Below are positions 1-7,765 of a stretch of DNA of 19,374 nt, piece after piece (within the stretch, counting starts at the first letter, position 1; each line of letters opens with the position of its first letter). This stretch comes from Oscillospiraceae bacterium. GTDB taxonomy: Bacteria; Bacillota_A; Clostridia; Oscillospirales; Oscillospiraceae. A program made the position numbers and the translations under genes. The stretch is from assembly GCA_017415945.1 (NCBI GenBank), contig JAFQDR010000035.1, positions 1 through 19,374 of the forward strand, in the 5' to 3' direction. Under the pieces are notes generated by a model. It was not told where the DNA came from. It was given only the letters and a program-made list of their open reading frames with translations, and searched no databases.

Positions 1-46
1 GAGTACGACCGATTTGTGTGCTATCCTTAACGAAGAATTAGTCTCG

Positions 47-90
47 GTATATACCCGGAAGTCATAAGGCTTCCGGGTATATACTTTTCT
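47..90 (+). terminator. Strong hairpin terminator left of the outer element
   Basis: A perfect 15-bp inverted repeat (arms 47-61 and 70-84, GTATATACCCGGAAG and its complement) surrounds an 8-base loop and is followed by TTTTCTT on the plus strand. This is a rho-independent terminator for rightward transcription. It probably ends a gene lying left of the window and shields the leftward recombinase fragment that stops at 118. No T-run follows on the minus strand, so it is not a good terminator for the recombinase. Positions 1-46 show no feature. Confidence 0.75.
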
Positions 91-117
91 TGCCCTTTCT
101 ATGCTACCTATACCGTA

Positions 118-1380
118 TTAGTTCAGATTTGGCTGAAAGGTGAAGTATATCACAATGGGATTGCCCGCCGTCCGTGAATACTTGACTTCTTTTTCATACA
201 CGAGTATCTTTCTCACAAACACTCGCAGCAGCTCGGGGGTCAGCTTCGGCATTTCAAGATATTCCTTCGCTTTGTCCATAAACTCACGAATGCACTGCTC
301 TCGCATATCCATTTCGTCAATACGCTCCGTGATGGATGCAAGCTCCTGTTTCAACTCCGCCTGCTCCTGTTCGTATCCGACCGCCATGGTGTCATATCGT
401 TCTGCGGTGATTCGTCCGCAAACACGGTCTTCATACAGACAGCGAATAATATTGTCAAGTTCCTTGATACGGGTTTCGATCCGTATTTTTTCTTTTTCAG
501 CTGTCTGATAGAACTTCTTCGCTTCGGCTTCACCGTTCTGTGTTGCCAAGGCATAGAATTCATCGGGATTCTCACGGGCGAAGGAGGTTACCTCCCGGAG
601 CTTCTCCAGGATGATTTGGTCGAGGACACACTCTCGGATATAATGTGCCGTACAGTCGATTTTTTTACCCTGATAACCGCCGCACATGAAGTTATTTTGG
701 TTTTCCGTTAAGGAATACGCTCTGTGAAGATACAGCTTGCTTCCGCACTCACCGCAGAACAGGTAACCGGCATACTTGTCCATCTCTCCCTGCTTGTCCG
801 GACGCTTTCTTCCCTCGAAATGCTTTTGTACGATATCAAAGGTCTTGCGGTCGATGATTGCTTCATGGGTGTTTTCAAAAATCAGCATGTTTTCGGGAGT
901 GTTTTTCAGCCGCTTTTTCAGCTTGTTGGATTTGGAATAGGTCTTGAAATTTACGGTATCACCAACATACGTCTGGTTTGTCAGCATTTGCTTTACCGTC
1001 TTTTTTGACCAACAGTACGGGTTTGCCATATCGGGAATGCCGATTTTTTTGCCTGTCCGCTTGAAGGTATAAACACTGGGAGATTCAATTCTGTCTTTCC
1101 TCAATGCCGCACAGATACTGTCGATTCCGATACCCGAAGCATACATTTCAAAGATTCTTTTGATAACGGGCGCCGTTTCGGGATTGGGTGTGTATTGCTT
1201 TGGATTGTCGGGATGCTTCATATATCCGTATGGAATTGTCGTTCCCACTCGCTCCCCGCGTTCACCCTTGGCTCTCTGCACCGCACGAATCTTTTTTGAT
1301 GTGTCACGGGCATAAAAATCATTAGACAACCTTGCGTAAAGAAATACCAATACACAAGGCTGCCTAACGAGGTAAATCAC
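118..1380 (-). pseudogene. C-terminal half of a large serine recombinase, interrupted by the inner element
   Basis: The open frame runs for 420 codons from a GTG at 1380, but only residues 21-420 (from NDFYARDTSKK, position 1320 down) are recombinase. The first 20 codons come from the end of the inner element. The whole resolvase catalytic domain is missing: there is no YARLS serine motif followed by a SRLGRD motif. What remains is the linker, the recombinase DNA-binding domain (GTTIPYGYMK onward), a zinc ribbon (FCGECG, then FMCGGYQG...DC) and a C-terminal coiled coil. The missing N-terminus is at 11239-11673; joined at GA the two give a 540-residue protein. The GTG overlaps the upstream recombinase stop (GTGA), so a DNA-binding fragment might be made by translational coupling, but I see no ribosome site. 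As a recombinase it is inactive. Confidence 0.9.
1319..1320 (-). other. Left attachment junction of the inner element (GA core)
   Basis: Read on the minus strand, the junction is GTCTAAT-GA-TTTTTATGCC. To the right on the plus strand is inner-element DNA; to the left the outer recombinase resumes at the conserved NDFYARDTS codons. GA is the only placement I found that rejoins the gene in frame with 11252-11253. The exact crossover is inferred from the frame and family homology, not from an empty-site sequence. Confidence 0.75.
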
Positions 1381-2999
1381 ACTTCAACAAACCCGACAAA
1401 GTTATAATAAATTTTGATTTCACGTTCTTCTTGACCGTCCACGATCTTGCGTTCACCGATTTCAATCTTCTGTATCAGCTTCAAAAGGGTTGGACGGTCA
1501 AGTTTTTCCAATTTTGAGTAATCCTGTATCATGGCAATCCATTCGTCTGTTCCGCACTCGGACTGCTTCACTGCTTCAATCTTTGCGGCAAGGTCAGCCT
1601 TTAACGCCAGTTTCTCCACGCGCTCGTTTTCATACTTCTGCATAAGCTGAACACAGAATGCTTCGGGAATTGTACCTCTGACCTTATCCTCGTAAACGCT
1701 TTGTACCAACTTTTCAAGCTCTGTCAGCCGCTTTTCTGCGGCAGCCAGTGTTGCTTGCAGCGTCCGAAGCTGTTCGGCGTTGGCAGAGTTTTTCTGCCTG
1801 CGGATTTTCTCTTTCAAGCCTTCGGGATTGTTCTGCGCCCACATGGCTTTTAACTGAATGTCCAACAGCACAAGATTTACAAGAACCCGTTGATTGATGT
1901 AGTGGGACGAACAAGCGAGCTTGCCGCCGGATGCGTAACGGTTGCACACATAGGCTTTGAACTCAGGCTCTTTTCCGCTTGTCTTTTTGCGGTAATCCCG
2001 CATATAGCGCATAGCCGAGCCGCAGTCCATACAGCGAAGCATTCCGCCGAACAAAGCCACCGTACCCGTTTTGCCGCTGCGCCATCTGGACGGATGGTTG
2101 TCCATCTTCTGCACTGTCTCCCACGTTTCAAGGCTGATTAACGGTTCGTGTGTGTTCTCCACCTTGATCCATTCCTGTTCCGGCTTGCTGACCTGCTTGT
2201 GGTTCTTATAGGACACCGTACCCGTTTTGTTCTGCACCGTATGCCCGATATAAACCTCGTTGCGAAGAATGGTTTTCACCGTCACGTCGTTCCAATGCGG
2301 ATTCTCGCCGCGAAGATTTTGTCTTTCCTCTGCCATATAGTAGAAATCTCTCGGCGTAGGAACTTTTTCTTCGTTCAGAGTCATAGCGATTTTGCGGAAT
2401 CCGTACCCTTGTAATCTCAAATCAAAGATATGGCGTACAATCGGTGCGGTAACAGGGTCGGGAATCAGAACGTGCTTGTCCTCGGGGCTTTTCATATACC
2501 CGATGGGAGCATAGCAGCCTACATATTTTCCCGATAAGAACGTAGAACGCTTGACCGCCTTGATTTTGTTGCTTGTGTCCCGTGCGTACAGATCGTTCAT
2601 GACGTTTTTCAGAATTACGATCATTTCATTGTTTTTGTGCAGAGTATCAACACCGTCGTTGAGCGCGATGAAACGGCAGCCGAGGGACGGAAATACATAA
2701 TCGGTGTACTTTCCGCACTCGATATAATCACGTCCGAGGCGGCTGAGGTCTTTGGTCAGAATCAAATTGATCTTACCCGCCGCCGCGTCCTCCATCAGCT
2801 TGTTAAACCCGTTTCTGTCAAAGGTCGTGCCGCTTACGCCGTCATCACAGTAGTACGAATAGAGCGTCCAGCCCTGTTCACGGACGTATCGTGCCAGCAT
2901 TTCCTTTTGATTTTCAATGGATACGCTCTCGCCGGTTCTTTCATCGTCTCGGCTGAGCCTTGCGTAGATACCTACACTGTAAGTTGTCATTTCCTGCAT
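1377..2999 (-). CDS. Large serine recombinase, TnpX-like (integrase of the inner element)
   Basis: A complete 540-residue site-specific recombinase that should cut and rejoin attachment sites through a 5'-phosphoserine intermediate to integrate and excise the inner element. The catalytic domain (about 1-150) has YARLS with the likely nucleophile Ser16, ESVSIENQ, DGVSGTTFDR, and KDLSRLGRD with the conserved arginines. The linker NDLYARDTSNK leads into the recombinase domain (YAPIGYMKS, DPVTAPIVRHIF). A zinc ribbon follows (LRCMDCGSAM, then VCNRYASGG...C), with a coiled coil around 385-480 (EKRLTELEKLVQ). The gene is last in the leftward operon and stops about 57 bp from the attachment junction, the usual layout. 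Start: ATG at 2999; another ATG at 2990 is possible. GGGAGG lies 13 bases before the first, which is long. All key residues seem present, so it is probably active. Confidence 0.95.
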   Translation of the reverse strand: MQEMTTYSVGIYARLSRDDERTGESVSIENQKEMLARYVREQGWTLYSYYCDDGVSGTTFDRNGFNKLMEDAAAGKINLILTKDLSRLGRDYIECGKYTDYVFPSLGCRFIALNDGVDTLHKNNEMIVILKNVMNDLYARDTSNKIKAVKRSTFLSGKYVGCYAPIGYMKSPEDKHVLIPDPVTAPIVRHIFDLRLQGYGFRKIAMTLNEEKVPTPRDFYYMAEERQNLRGENPHWNDVTVKTILRNEVYIGHTVQNKTGTVSYKNHKQVSKPEQEWIKVENTHEPLISLETWETVQKMDNHPSRWRSGKTGTVALFGGMLRCMDCGSAMRYMRDYRKKTSGKEPEFKAYVCNRYASGGKLACSSHYINQRVLVNLVLLDIQLKAMWAQNNPEGLKEKIRRQKNSANAEQLRTLQATLAAAEKRLTELEKLVQSVYEDKVRGTIPEAFCVQLMQKYENERVEKLALKADLAAKIEAVKQSECGTDEWIAMIQDYSKLEKLDRPTLLKLIQKIEIGERKIVDGQEEREIKIYYNFVGFVEV

Positions 3000-3021
3000 C
3001 TCTTAAATTTTACCTCCCAAG

Positions 3022-3065
3022 AGCGCAGTATAATGGCAGTAGATTTTACCTTACCACCATTATAC
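3022..3065 (-). promoter_or_regulatory. Recombinase promoter with overlapping inverted repeat
   Basis: On the minus strand an extended -10 (TGG TATAAT, -10 hexamer at 3059-3064) lies about 60 bases before the recombinase start; no good -35 is seen, as is common for extended -10 promoters. A perfect 9-bp inverted repeat, GTATAATGG (3028-3036) and CCATTATAC (3057-3065), separated by 20 bp, covers the -10 and the early transcript. This looks like an operator, or it allows a rightward promoter too, since TATAAT also occurs on the plus strand at 3029-3034. The segment 3022-3051 is also an imperfect inverted copy of DNA next to the element's right end (11200-11226). Confidence 0.5.
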
Positions 3066-3103
3066 CACATAAATCGCTCTGTTTCCACGCAAGTGTGTAA
3101 ACT

Positions 3104-3352
3104 TTACGCAATAATCCGATTGATTTTCTCCATTGTCAGCGAATCCAGCACGTCACCCATATAGGCATCATTGTTGTATATGCTCTTGACACGGTACAGC
3201 ACGCCGCCGATCTCCACCTCGATCATGTCATTCAGCAGATAATACTCTCTGCCGCCGTAACGGAAGTGCGGGACGGGTTCTTTTGCGATCCATTCGATTT
3301 TGTTTTCATTGTTGTTTCCATAAGTAGCGTTCGTGTTCTTGTTTTCTCCCAT
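3104..3352 (-). CDS. Small TnpW-like protein of unknown function
   Basis: An 82-residue protein with a strong ribosome site (GAAAGGAG, 8 bases before the ATG). It starts 12 bases after the DnaC-like gene's stop codon, so it belongs to the same operon. The N-terminus is polar and Asn-rich (about 1-25). The C-terminal half, IGGVLYRVKSIYNN and then SLTMEKINRIIA, has the layout of small TnpW proteins encoded beside serine recombinases in Tn4451-type elements: a short beta unit of the IGGxxYxV kind followed by a C-terminal helix. No catalytic motif is seen and TnpW's function is not established. Its place between replication genes and recombinase suggests an accessory role in excision or its control. 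The family call is a pattern match and could be wrong. Confidence 0.7.
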   Translation of the reverse strand: MGENKNTNATYGNNNENKIEWIAKEPVPHFRYGGREYYLLNDMIEVEIGGVLYRVKSIYNNDAYMGDVLDSLTMEKINRIIA

Positions 3353-3364
3353 AGGCAGCTCCTT

Positions 3365-4204
3365 TCAGCGGTTCATAAGTACCTGTACGGTTTCCATTTT
3401 CTTTTTGGCGGTCTCTTTTCTGTTCTGCTCTCCCGTGCAGAGGATCGGCACACACATTTCCAGTATGCGGCTGTAAATGCGGGCGTGTGCCATATCCGTG
3501 GGGTTCTGCAGTTGGTCAAGGTGCAGATTGGTTGTCACGATCAGCGGCTTGCGGCTGCGGTATCGGCTGTCGATCACGGAGAACACATGAGCCTGTGCCG
3601 CTTCGGTGTTTCGTTCAGCGCCGAGATCATCAATGATAAGCAGCGGATACCGGCAGAGAGATGCAACGTAGTCATTGCGTCCATCGAATCTTTCTTCCAG
3701 CGCGTTGACAATGAATTTCATGTCCTTCATACAGACCGAAACCTCCTGTTCCATCAGGGCATTGGCAATACAGGCTGCAAGATAACTTTTCCCGCTGTCA
3801 TGTCTGCCCCAGATCAGATAGCCAATATTCTCATCTCGCATTTTCTCCCAATTCTCTGCGTAGAGGTGGGCATACCCCATCTGCGGTGTCTTGCCGTTGT
3901 CATTGGCGAACGTCCAGTTATTCGTTCTGTCCTCTCCGAAGCAGTGCTTTTTCAGATCGGCAACGGTTTTACGGTGCTGTTGTTCTTTTTCGATGGCTTC
4001 CCGTTCTATGCGTTCTGCCTTTTGGCAGTTACACTCTGTGGGATGTCTGTCTGCGCCCCACAAGGTTTTGCCTTCGGGGAAAAATGCCTGTTTCGGTGTA
4101 CGGCACTTGCCGCAGTACAGCAGTCCGTCCTCTCCGGTGTAGTCCTCCGGCATAACTGCCGGTGCGGTCAATTCCTCTGCAATGGCAGGAAACATTTTTT
4201 TCAT
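3365..4204 (-). CDS. DnaC-like AAA+ ATPase (helicase loader)
   Basis: A 279-residue ATPase of the DnaC/IstB group, expected to load the replicative helicase at the element's origin. The start is the ATG at 4204: GGAGGG lies before it and the ATG overlaps the rep stop codon (ATGA), a classic coupling; a longer open frame upstream is just out-of-frame rep sequence. An N-terminal cysteine cluster (CGKC at 31-34, CNC at 58-60) suggests a zinc knuckle. Then come Walker A GRHDSGKS (133-140), Walker B LLIIDDLGAE (188-197), sensor-1 VTTNL (223-227) and arginine-finger-type RIYSRI (242-247). Walker A has Asp where most relatives have Gly, but the Gly-Lys-Ser core is kept. It probably works with the rep product encoded just upstream. 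Confidence 0.88.
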   Translation of the reverse strand: MKKMFPAIAEELTAPAVMPEDYTGEDGLLYCGKCRTPKQAFFPEGKTLWGADRHPTECNCQKAERIEREAIEKEQQHRKTVADLKKHCFGEDRTNNWTFANDNGKTPQMGYAHLYAENWEKMRDENIGYLIWGRHDSGKSYLAACIANALMEQEVSVCMKDMKFIVNALEERFDGRNDYVASLCRYPLLIIDDLGAERNTEAAQAHVFSVIDSRYRSRKPLIVTTNLHLDQLQNPTDMAHARIYSRILEMCVPILCTGEQNRKETAKKKMETVQVLMNR

Positions 4205-5049
4205 AGACTTATACCCTCCGTTTTCGTATAGTCGGGAATGGTCTGATTCAGACCTCCCTTTGTCTGAGGTACGCCCTGTTTCGAGGCTCCCCTCGCTTGA
4301 TCCTCTGCTGCCCATTTTCGGATGGTGGCGGCGTGGTTGTCATAGGATTTTCCTGTGGATGTCATATACTCGGAAAGTCTCTCAACGTAATACTCCCACT
4401 TGTCGGACAGCTCTGCTTTCAGTTCGGATAACTCCGTATCGGTCAGAAATACATTCTCATATCTGCCGAAAACAGTGGGCGGCTCTCTCACTCCTCTCAG
4501 GTTATTCCTATTCAGGTTATTATTACTCAGGTTATTAGGAGACAGTTTTCTGTCCGTCATAGGGACAATTTTCTGTCCATCAGTAGGACAGTTTTCTGTA
4601 CTTATGAGAGACAGTTTTTTGTCCGTCATAGGGACAATTTTCTGTCCATCAGTAGGACAGTTTTCTGTACTTATGAGAGACAGTTTTTTGTCCGTCATTC
4701 GGACAGTTTTCTGTCCATCGGGGAGAAGTACATAAATACGGTTCGGAGCAGCAAATCTCTGCCGCTGTCTTTCGATCAGTCCGGCATCTGTCAGCTCGTT
4801 CAAGGCGTTCTTGACGGTCATGCAGCCTTTGTCAAGTGCTTCGGCGATCTTCTCAATGGGAAAGATCAGATAAATTCTGCCCTGTTCGTCCACCCAGCCG
4901 TTTGCCTGTGAGAGATTGGCACGGTCAAGCAACAGGGCGTACAGCAGCTTTGCGGTGTGTGTCATATCCATATCCAGAAGGAATTTCGGATATGGGAGAT
5001 AGGGCGGCAGTTTCGTCTGCCTGGTCATATAGTCAGCAATGGAGATCAC
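4201..5049 (-). CDS. Replication initiator, RepA_N type, with iterons inside the gene
   Basis: A 282-residue initiator. The N-terminal 110 residues match the RepA_N domain pattern: YPKFLLDMDM, TAKLLYALLLDRANLS, GRIYLIFPIEKIAEAL, then the winged-helix stretch MTVKNALNELTDAGLIERQR and NRIYVLLPD. The middle (about 111-170) is a repeat of DGQK(T/I)V, TD(K/R)KLS and STENCP, which is one DNA motif read in three frames (see the iterons). The C-terminal part (about 205-255) is a small helical domain with SDKWEYYVERLSEYM and YDNHAATIRKWAAED, as in many clostridial element initiators. Start: GTG at 5049 with only a weak ribosome site (AGAAAGCAG); the ATG ten codons... further in, at MTRQTK, has none better. 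It is followed by the DnaC-like gene with a 4-base overlap. Known RepA_N plasmids keep the origin within rep, which fits here. Confidence 0.85.
   Translation of the reverse strand: MISIADYMTRQTKLPPYLPYPKFLLDMDMTHTAKLLYALLLDRANLSQANGWVDEQGRIYLIFPIEKIAEALDKGCMTVKNALNELTDAGLIERQRQRFAAPNRIYVLLPDGQKTVRMTDKKLSLISTENCPTDGQKIVPMTDKKLSLISTENCPTDGQKIVPMTDRKLSPNNLSNNNLNRNNLRGVREPPTVFGRYENVFLTDTELSELKAELSDKWEYYVERLSEYMTSTGKSYDNHAATIRKWAAEDQARGASKQGVPQTKGGLNQTIPDYTKTEGISL
4541..4715. repeat. Eight iterons at an exact 23-bp period (candidate origin)
   Basis: Eight copies of GACARTTTTYTGTM start at 4541, 4564, 4587, 4610, 4633, 4656, 4679 and 4702, each exactly 23 bp after the last. Each is a small palindrome (GACAG, TTTT spacer, CTGTC). 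Three units make 69 bp, and two nearly identical 69-bp blocks are visible. Since 23 leaves remainder 2 on division by 3, successive copies fall in different reading frames and encode KLS, ENC and QKT/QKI in rotation. Conservation therefore follows the DNA and not one peptide, as expected for initiator-binding iterons. Confidence 0.85.
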
Positions 5050-5061
5050 CTGCTTTCTGCG

Positions 5062-5091
5062 CAGGGGGTGTCACAGTTCGTTACACCCCTG
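5062..5091 (-). promoter_or_regulatory. Hairpin just upstream of rep
   Basis: An inverted repeat with arms 5062-5074 and 5080-5091 (CAGGGG and CCCCTG at its base) has 11 pairs, one bulge and one mismatch, around a 5-base loop. It ends about 12 bases before the rep GTG. There is no T-run, so it is unlikely to be a terminator. It could control rep translation or act as a protein site. The rest of the 194-bp gap between parB and rep (5050-5243) is G-rich in places and shows no gene or clear promoter. Confidence 0.4.
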
Positions 5092-5243
5092 TGTCGGTCA
5101 ATGGGCTTGTAAACTGTATGATTTAGGGTCGATTTTGGGAGCATACGTCCCTTGTACGGAGCGTTTGTGATGCCGGGGGTATTGCAGATAGGGGGAGGGC
5201 TGTTTTTGGCATACAAGACGTTACGGTGCTGTTTTTGAACACT

Positions 5244-6137
5244 TTATTCCACGTACTTCGATTGCAGATTCTGCATATATTCCTTCATCTCTGCGATCAG
5301 CTTTCTCACGCCTGTCAGACATTCCGCATCCCGGAACAGGTGTCCGTAATGCTCCTGCTGGAAATCCCAGCGGAAGATAAAGGTTTCCACCACATCGGTC
5401 AGTTCATCGAGAATGCCGGATATGGGCGGTTCGGTGGATGCTGAACCTTCTGAAAACGGCAGGCCAGTGTCACAGCCGTAATCTTTCGGGTTGTAACGGG
5501 GCTTTTTCTTCGGTGAAAGTGGTTTCGGTTCTCGAAGCTTTTCTGTCAGCTCGGCTCTTTTCTCCGGCTCTGCCTTTGCGATTTTCATCATCTCGGCATC
5601 GGTTGCACTGATTGCACCGGACAGTATCTCATTCCTGATACCGGGAACAGCTTCATCGGCAAGGTCAACGGCTTTGGCGTACCCCTCGGCGCGAAGTACC
5701 GAGATACGGCTGATATTGTTCTGTCTTGCAATGCGCTCACCCGTGTTTTCGACCGATGTATCATTTTGATACATTGATTTGGCTTCTTCGCTTTTACTGT
5801 CGCCGCCCATAGACTGTTTTTCTGCTTCATACTGTTTGCCGATGAGATACTTTTTCTGTTCGGGTGTCAGATTCCGTCTGCCAAGCTGATTGCGGCATAT
5901 CCACGCGATAGCTTCGTTGCGGTCTGCAAAATTCTTTTCGTAAATGTCGTACCGAATGTCGGGATTTTTCTGAATAATGCGGTATCGGTTATGCCCATCC
6001 ACGATAATGCCGTTCCAGACAACGATGGGAGTGATCAGCCTGCCTTCGGATAGTATGCTGTCCTCCAATCGCATCAGTTCCTCCGATGACAGCGGTGGGA
6101 TTTTGTTCTCAAATTCAATGTCTGTTTTCAATTCCAT
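5244..6137 (-). CDS. ParB-like N-terminal domain protein (orphan, no ParA)
   Basis: A 297-residue protein. Residues 1-110 have the ParB/Srx fold pattern: PPLSSEELMRLEDSILSEGRL, TPIVVWNGIIVDGHNRYRI (with the DGHNR motif of ParB-type CTP-binding domains), then FADRNEAIAWICRNQLGRRNLTPEQ. A probable helix-turn-helix follows (TGERIARQNNISRISVLRAEGYAKAVD, about 130-160). The Pro/Lys-rich middle and C-terminal helix (about 240-297) are not recognised. It starts 20 bases after the relaxase stop with AGGAG before the ATG, so it is in the mobilization operon. No ParA partner is encoded in the window. It may stabilise or regulate the excised circle, or act as a transcriptional regulator; which is unknown. 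Confidence 0.82.
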   Translation of the reverse strand: MELKTDIEFENKIPPLSSEELMRLEDSILSEGRLITPIVVWNGIIVDGHNRYRIIQKNPDIRYDIYEKNFADRNEAIAWICRNQLGRRNLTPEQKKYLIGKQYEAEKQSMGGDSKSEEAKSMYQNDTSVENTGERIARQNNISRISVLRAEGYAKAVDLADEAVPGIRNEILSGAISATDAEMMKIAKAEPEKRAELTEKLREPKPLSPKKKPRYNPKDYGCDTGLPFSEGSASTEPPISGILDELTDVVETFIFRWDFQQEHYGHLFRDAECLTGVRKLIAEMKEYMQNLQSKYVE

Positions 6138-6157
6138 ATTTCAATCTCCTGTCTCAT

Positions 6158-7765
6158 TCATTCCAGTTCATGACTGCGTTTTCTCTGTTTCTGCGGCGTA
6201 TCCTGTGTAAGCTGCTGCAGATTGCGCTGTATGGTTTCCAGTTCGGTATAGCGGTCTTTGGCAGCATGGTAGGTGTTGTAGGCTTCGTTCCGTTCGGAGG
6301 TCAGCTGCTGTATTTCAGTTCGTAATGCTTGGCGGGTGGGCAGCTTCTCGATACCGTGCTTTGTGAAATACCGTTTGCAGGCTTCGGATATGATGAAGTC
6401 GCTTTCGTGCTCATTGCGGTAGGCGATACGCTGTTTCTCTTTCTTGATCTTTTTCAGACCGTCCCGCACATCCCTTGTTTTCACATAGGCGAGAAGCTGT
6501 GTCTGCAGTTCCTTCTTTTCGGCTATGGTCTTATCCAGTTTTTTCAGCGCATCGTGACTGTCCGATCTCTTCTGCCGTGCCTCATCTACAGCCTTGTCCA
6601 GTTCCTCCCGTGAGGAATAGCCGTACTGTTCGTAGAGCAGATAGGCTTGGCTGGCGGCTTTGAGATTGTGGAGCTTCGCCCAATTCTCATAACCGATGCC
6701 TTTGCCTTCGGCACGTTTGGCTTCGATATCCACCATCCGTTGTAAACCGATGTTATCGTGTCTTTGGGGCTGTCCCTGTCTCTGAACAGGGGTGTCGTGT
6801 TTCCCGACATCCCTGCGGATGGGATCGTGTTTCACGACCTCATGCTGTGTGTTCTGTTCCAGACGTGCGAGAACGGCAGATTTGTCAAAATCATCGCCCA
6901 GCCTTCTTGCAGTGATGGGCTTGGTTCTGTCGGGGGTAAGGTAGGACAGTCTGCCACGGCTTTCCGAAACGGAAACCCCTTTACGCAGAAGCAGGTTGGA
7001 AAATTCATCAAAGGCAGTCGCGGCGGCAAGTGCTTCGCGGATGATCTGCCGCAGTTTTTCTTTGTCCGTCTCAAACTTGGTGGGTGGTTTGTTCTGTTCG
7101 GCGGCTTCAGCATCCAGCTTGGCTTGTCCCTTTTTCTTCGCCCAATACTCACGCTCGGTGATGCGGTTTGCACTGCCGTTCAAAAGATCGATCTGATAGA
7201 GATTCTCACGGCGGCACATCTCCATCACTTCGGATTTGAAGTATTCCATAGCGGCATCGGTACAGCGGTGCTTGCAACCGGCACGGGAGTCTGCCGGTCT
7301 GTCCATATACGGAAGCATGGGGACTTCCTCGATCCGCAGAGAATTGATAACGATGTGAACATGAATATTGCCGCTGCCGTTGTGTCCATCAGGGTGGGTG
7401 CAGACAAGGGCTTGATGTCCGGGAAAGTGAGCCTTGCAGAATTTTTCACCCATAATCTGCGCCCAGTCCACGTTCAGCCCGTGATCCGGGCCGTCACGCG
7501 GGTCAAAGGAAATGATGTAGTGGTGACTTTTCACATCTTCGCGCTTTTGATTCTTTCCGTATCGAAGATTTGCCCGCATACAGGCGATTGCAAAATCTTC
7601 CTCGCCGCAGCCTATGGTGGCAATGCGGTAATTCTCTCTTGGGACAAGTCTGCCGTTTTCGTCAAGCGTTGGCTTCATGGTAAATTCATCGTGGGCAAAG
7701 GTCAGATATTTTTCGGCAGCACCGTAATCCGCATTTTTAGAGCTGATATGTTTGAACGTAGCCAT
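6158..7765 (-). CDS. MOBP-type relaxase (MobA/MobL-like) of the inner element
   Basis: A 535-residue relaxase expected to nick the inner element's oriT and stay covalently bound to the 5' end for transfer through a helper's secretion system. The N-terminal domain has a candidate catalytic tyrosine in AEKYLTF (Tyr20), HHYIISFDPRDG (81-92), and the metal-binding motif HPDGHNGSGNIHVHIVINS (124-142), with His124, His135 and His137 as the likely triad. After about residue 230 come a helical region (KLRQIIREALAAATAFDEFSNLLLRKGVSV, typical of MobA/MobL relatives) and long charged coiled coils to the end (about 345-535). Start: ATG at 7765 with AGGTGAG before it. It overlaps mobC by 29 bp, implying coupled translation. 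Confidence 0.92.
   Translation of the reverse strand: MATFKHISSKNADYGAAEKYLTFAHDEFTMKPTLDENGRLVPRENYRIATIGCGEEDFAIACMRANLRYGKNQKREDVKSHHYIISFDPRDGPDHGLNVDWAQIMGEKFCKAHFPGHQALVCTHPDGHNGSGNIHVHIVINSLRIEEVPMLPYMDRPADSRAGCKHRCTDAAMEYFKSEVMEMCRRENLYQIDLLNGSANRITEREYWAKKKGQAKLDAEAAEQNKPPTKFETDKEKLRQIIREALAAATAFDEFSNLLLRKGVSVSESRGRLSYLTPDRTKPITARRLGDDFDKSAVLARLEQNTQHEVVKHDPIRRDVGKHDTPVQRQGQPQRHDNIGLQRMVDIEAKRAEGKGIGYENWAKLHNLKAASQAYLLYEQYGYSSREELDKAVDEARQKRSDSHDALKKLDKTIAEKKELQTQLLAYVKTRDVRDGLKKIKKEKQRIAYRNEHESDFIISEACKRYFTKHGIEKLPTRQALRTEIQQLTSERNEAYNTYHAAKDRYTELETIQRNLQQLTQDTPQKQRKRSHELE

Noticed and set aside
1..117. Search for the outer element's left attachment repeat at the right side of the window
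   Set aside because: No convincing shared sequence with the region around 19241-19374 beyond short chance matches.
1315..1326. AATGrTTTTyAT similarity (10 of 12) between both junctions as the attachment repeat
   Set aside because: Joining there shifts the frame and gives GAA TGA, a stop. GA joins the gene in frame.
3266..4231. Long rightward open frame (321 codons) opposite the DnaC-like gene
   Set aside because: Shadow frame: no ribosome site, Cys/Phe/Val-rich antisense composition, and the minus strand has clear AAA+ motifs.
4205..4315. Longer N-terminus for the DnaC-like protein
   Set aside because: The extra codons are rep sequence in another frame; GGAGGG and the ATGA overlap support 4204.
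4541..4715. CRISPR-like array
   Set aside because: Repeats are 14-bp palindromes with short, nearly constant spacers of 9 bp, inside a coding gene, without cas genes.
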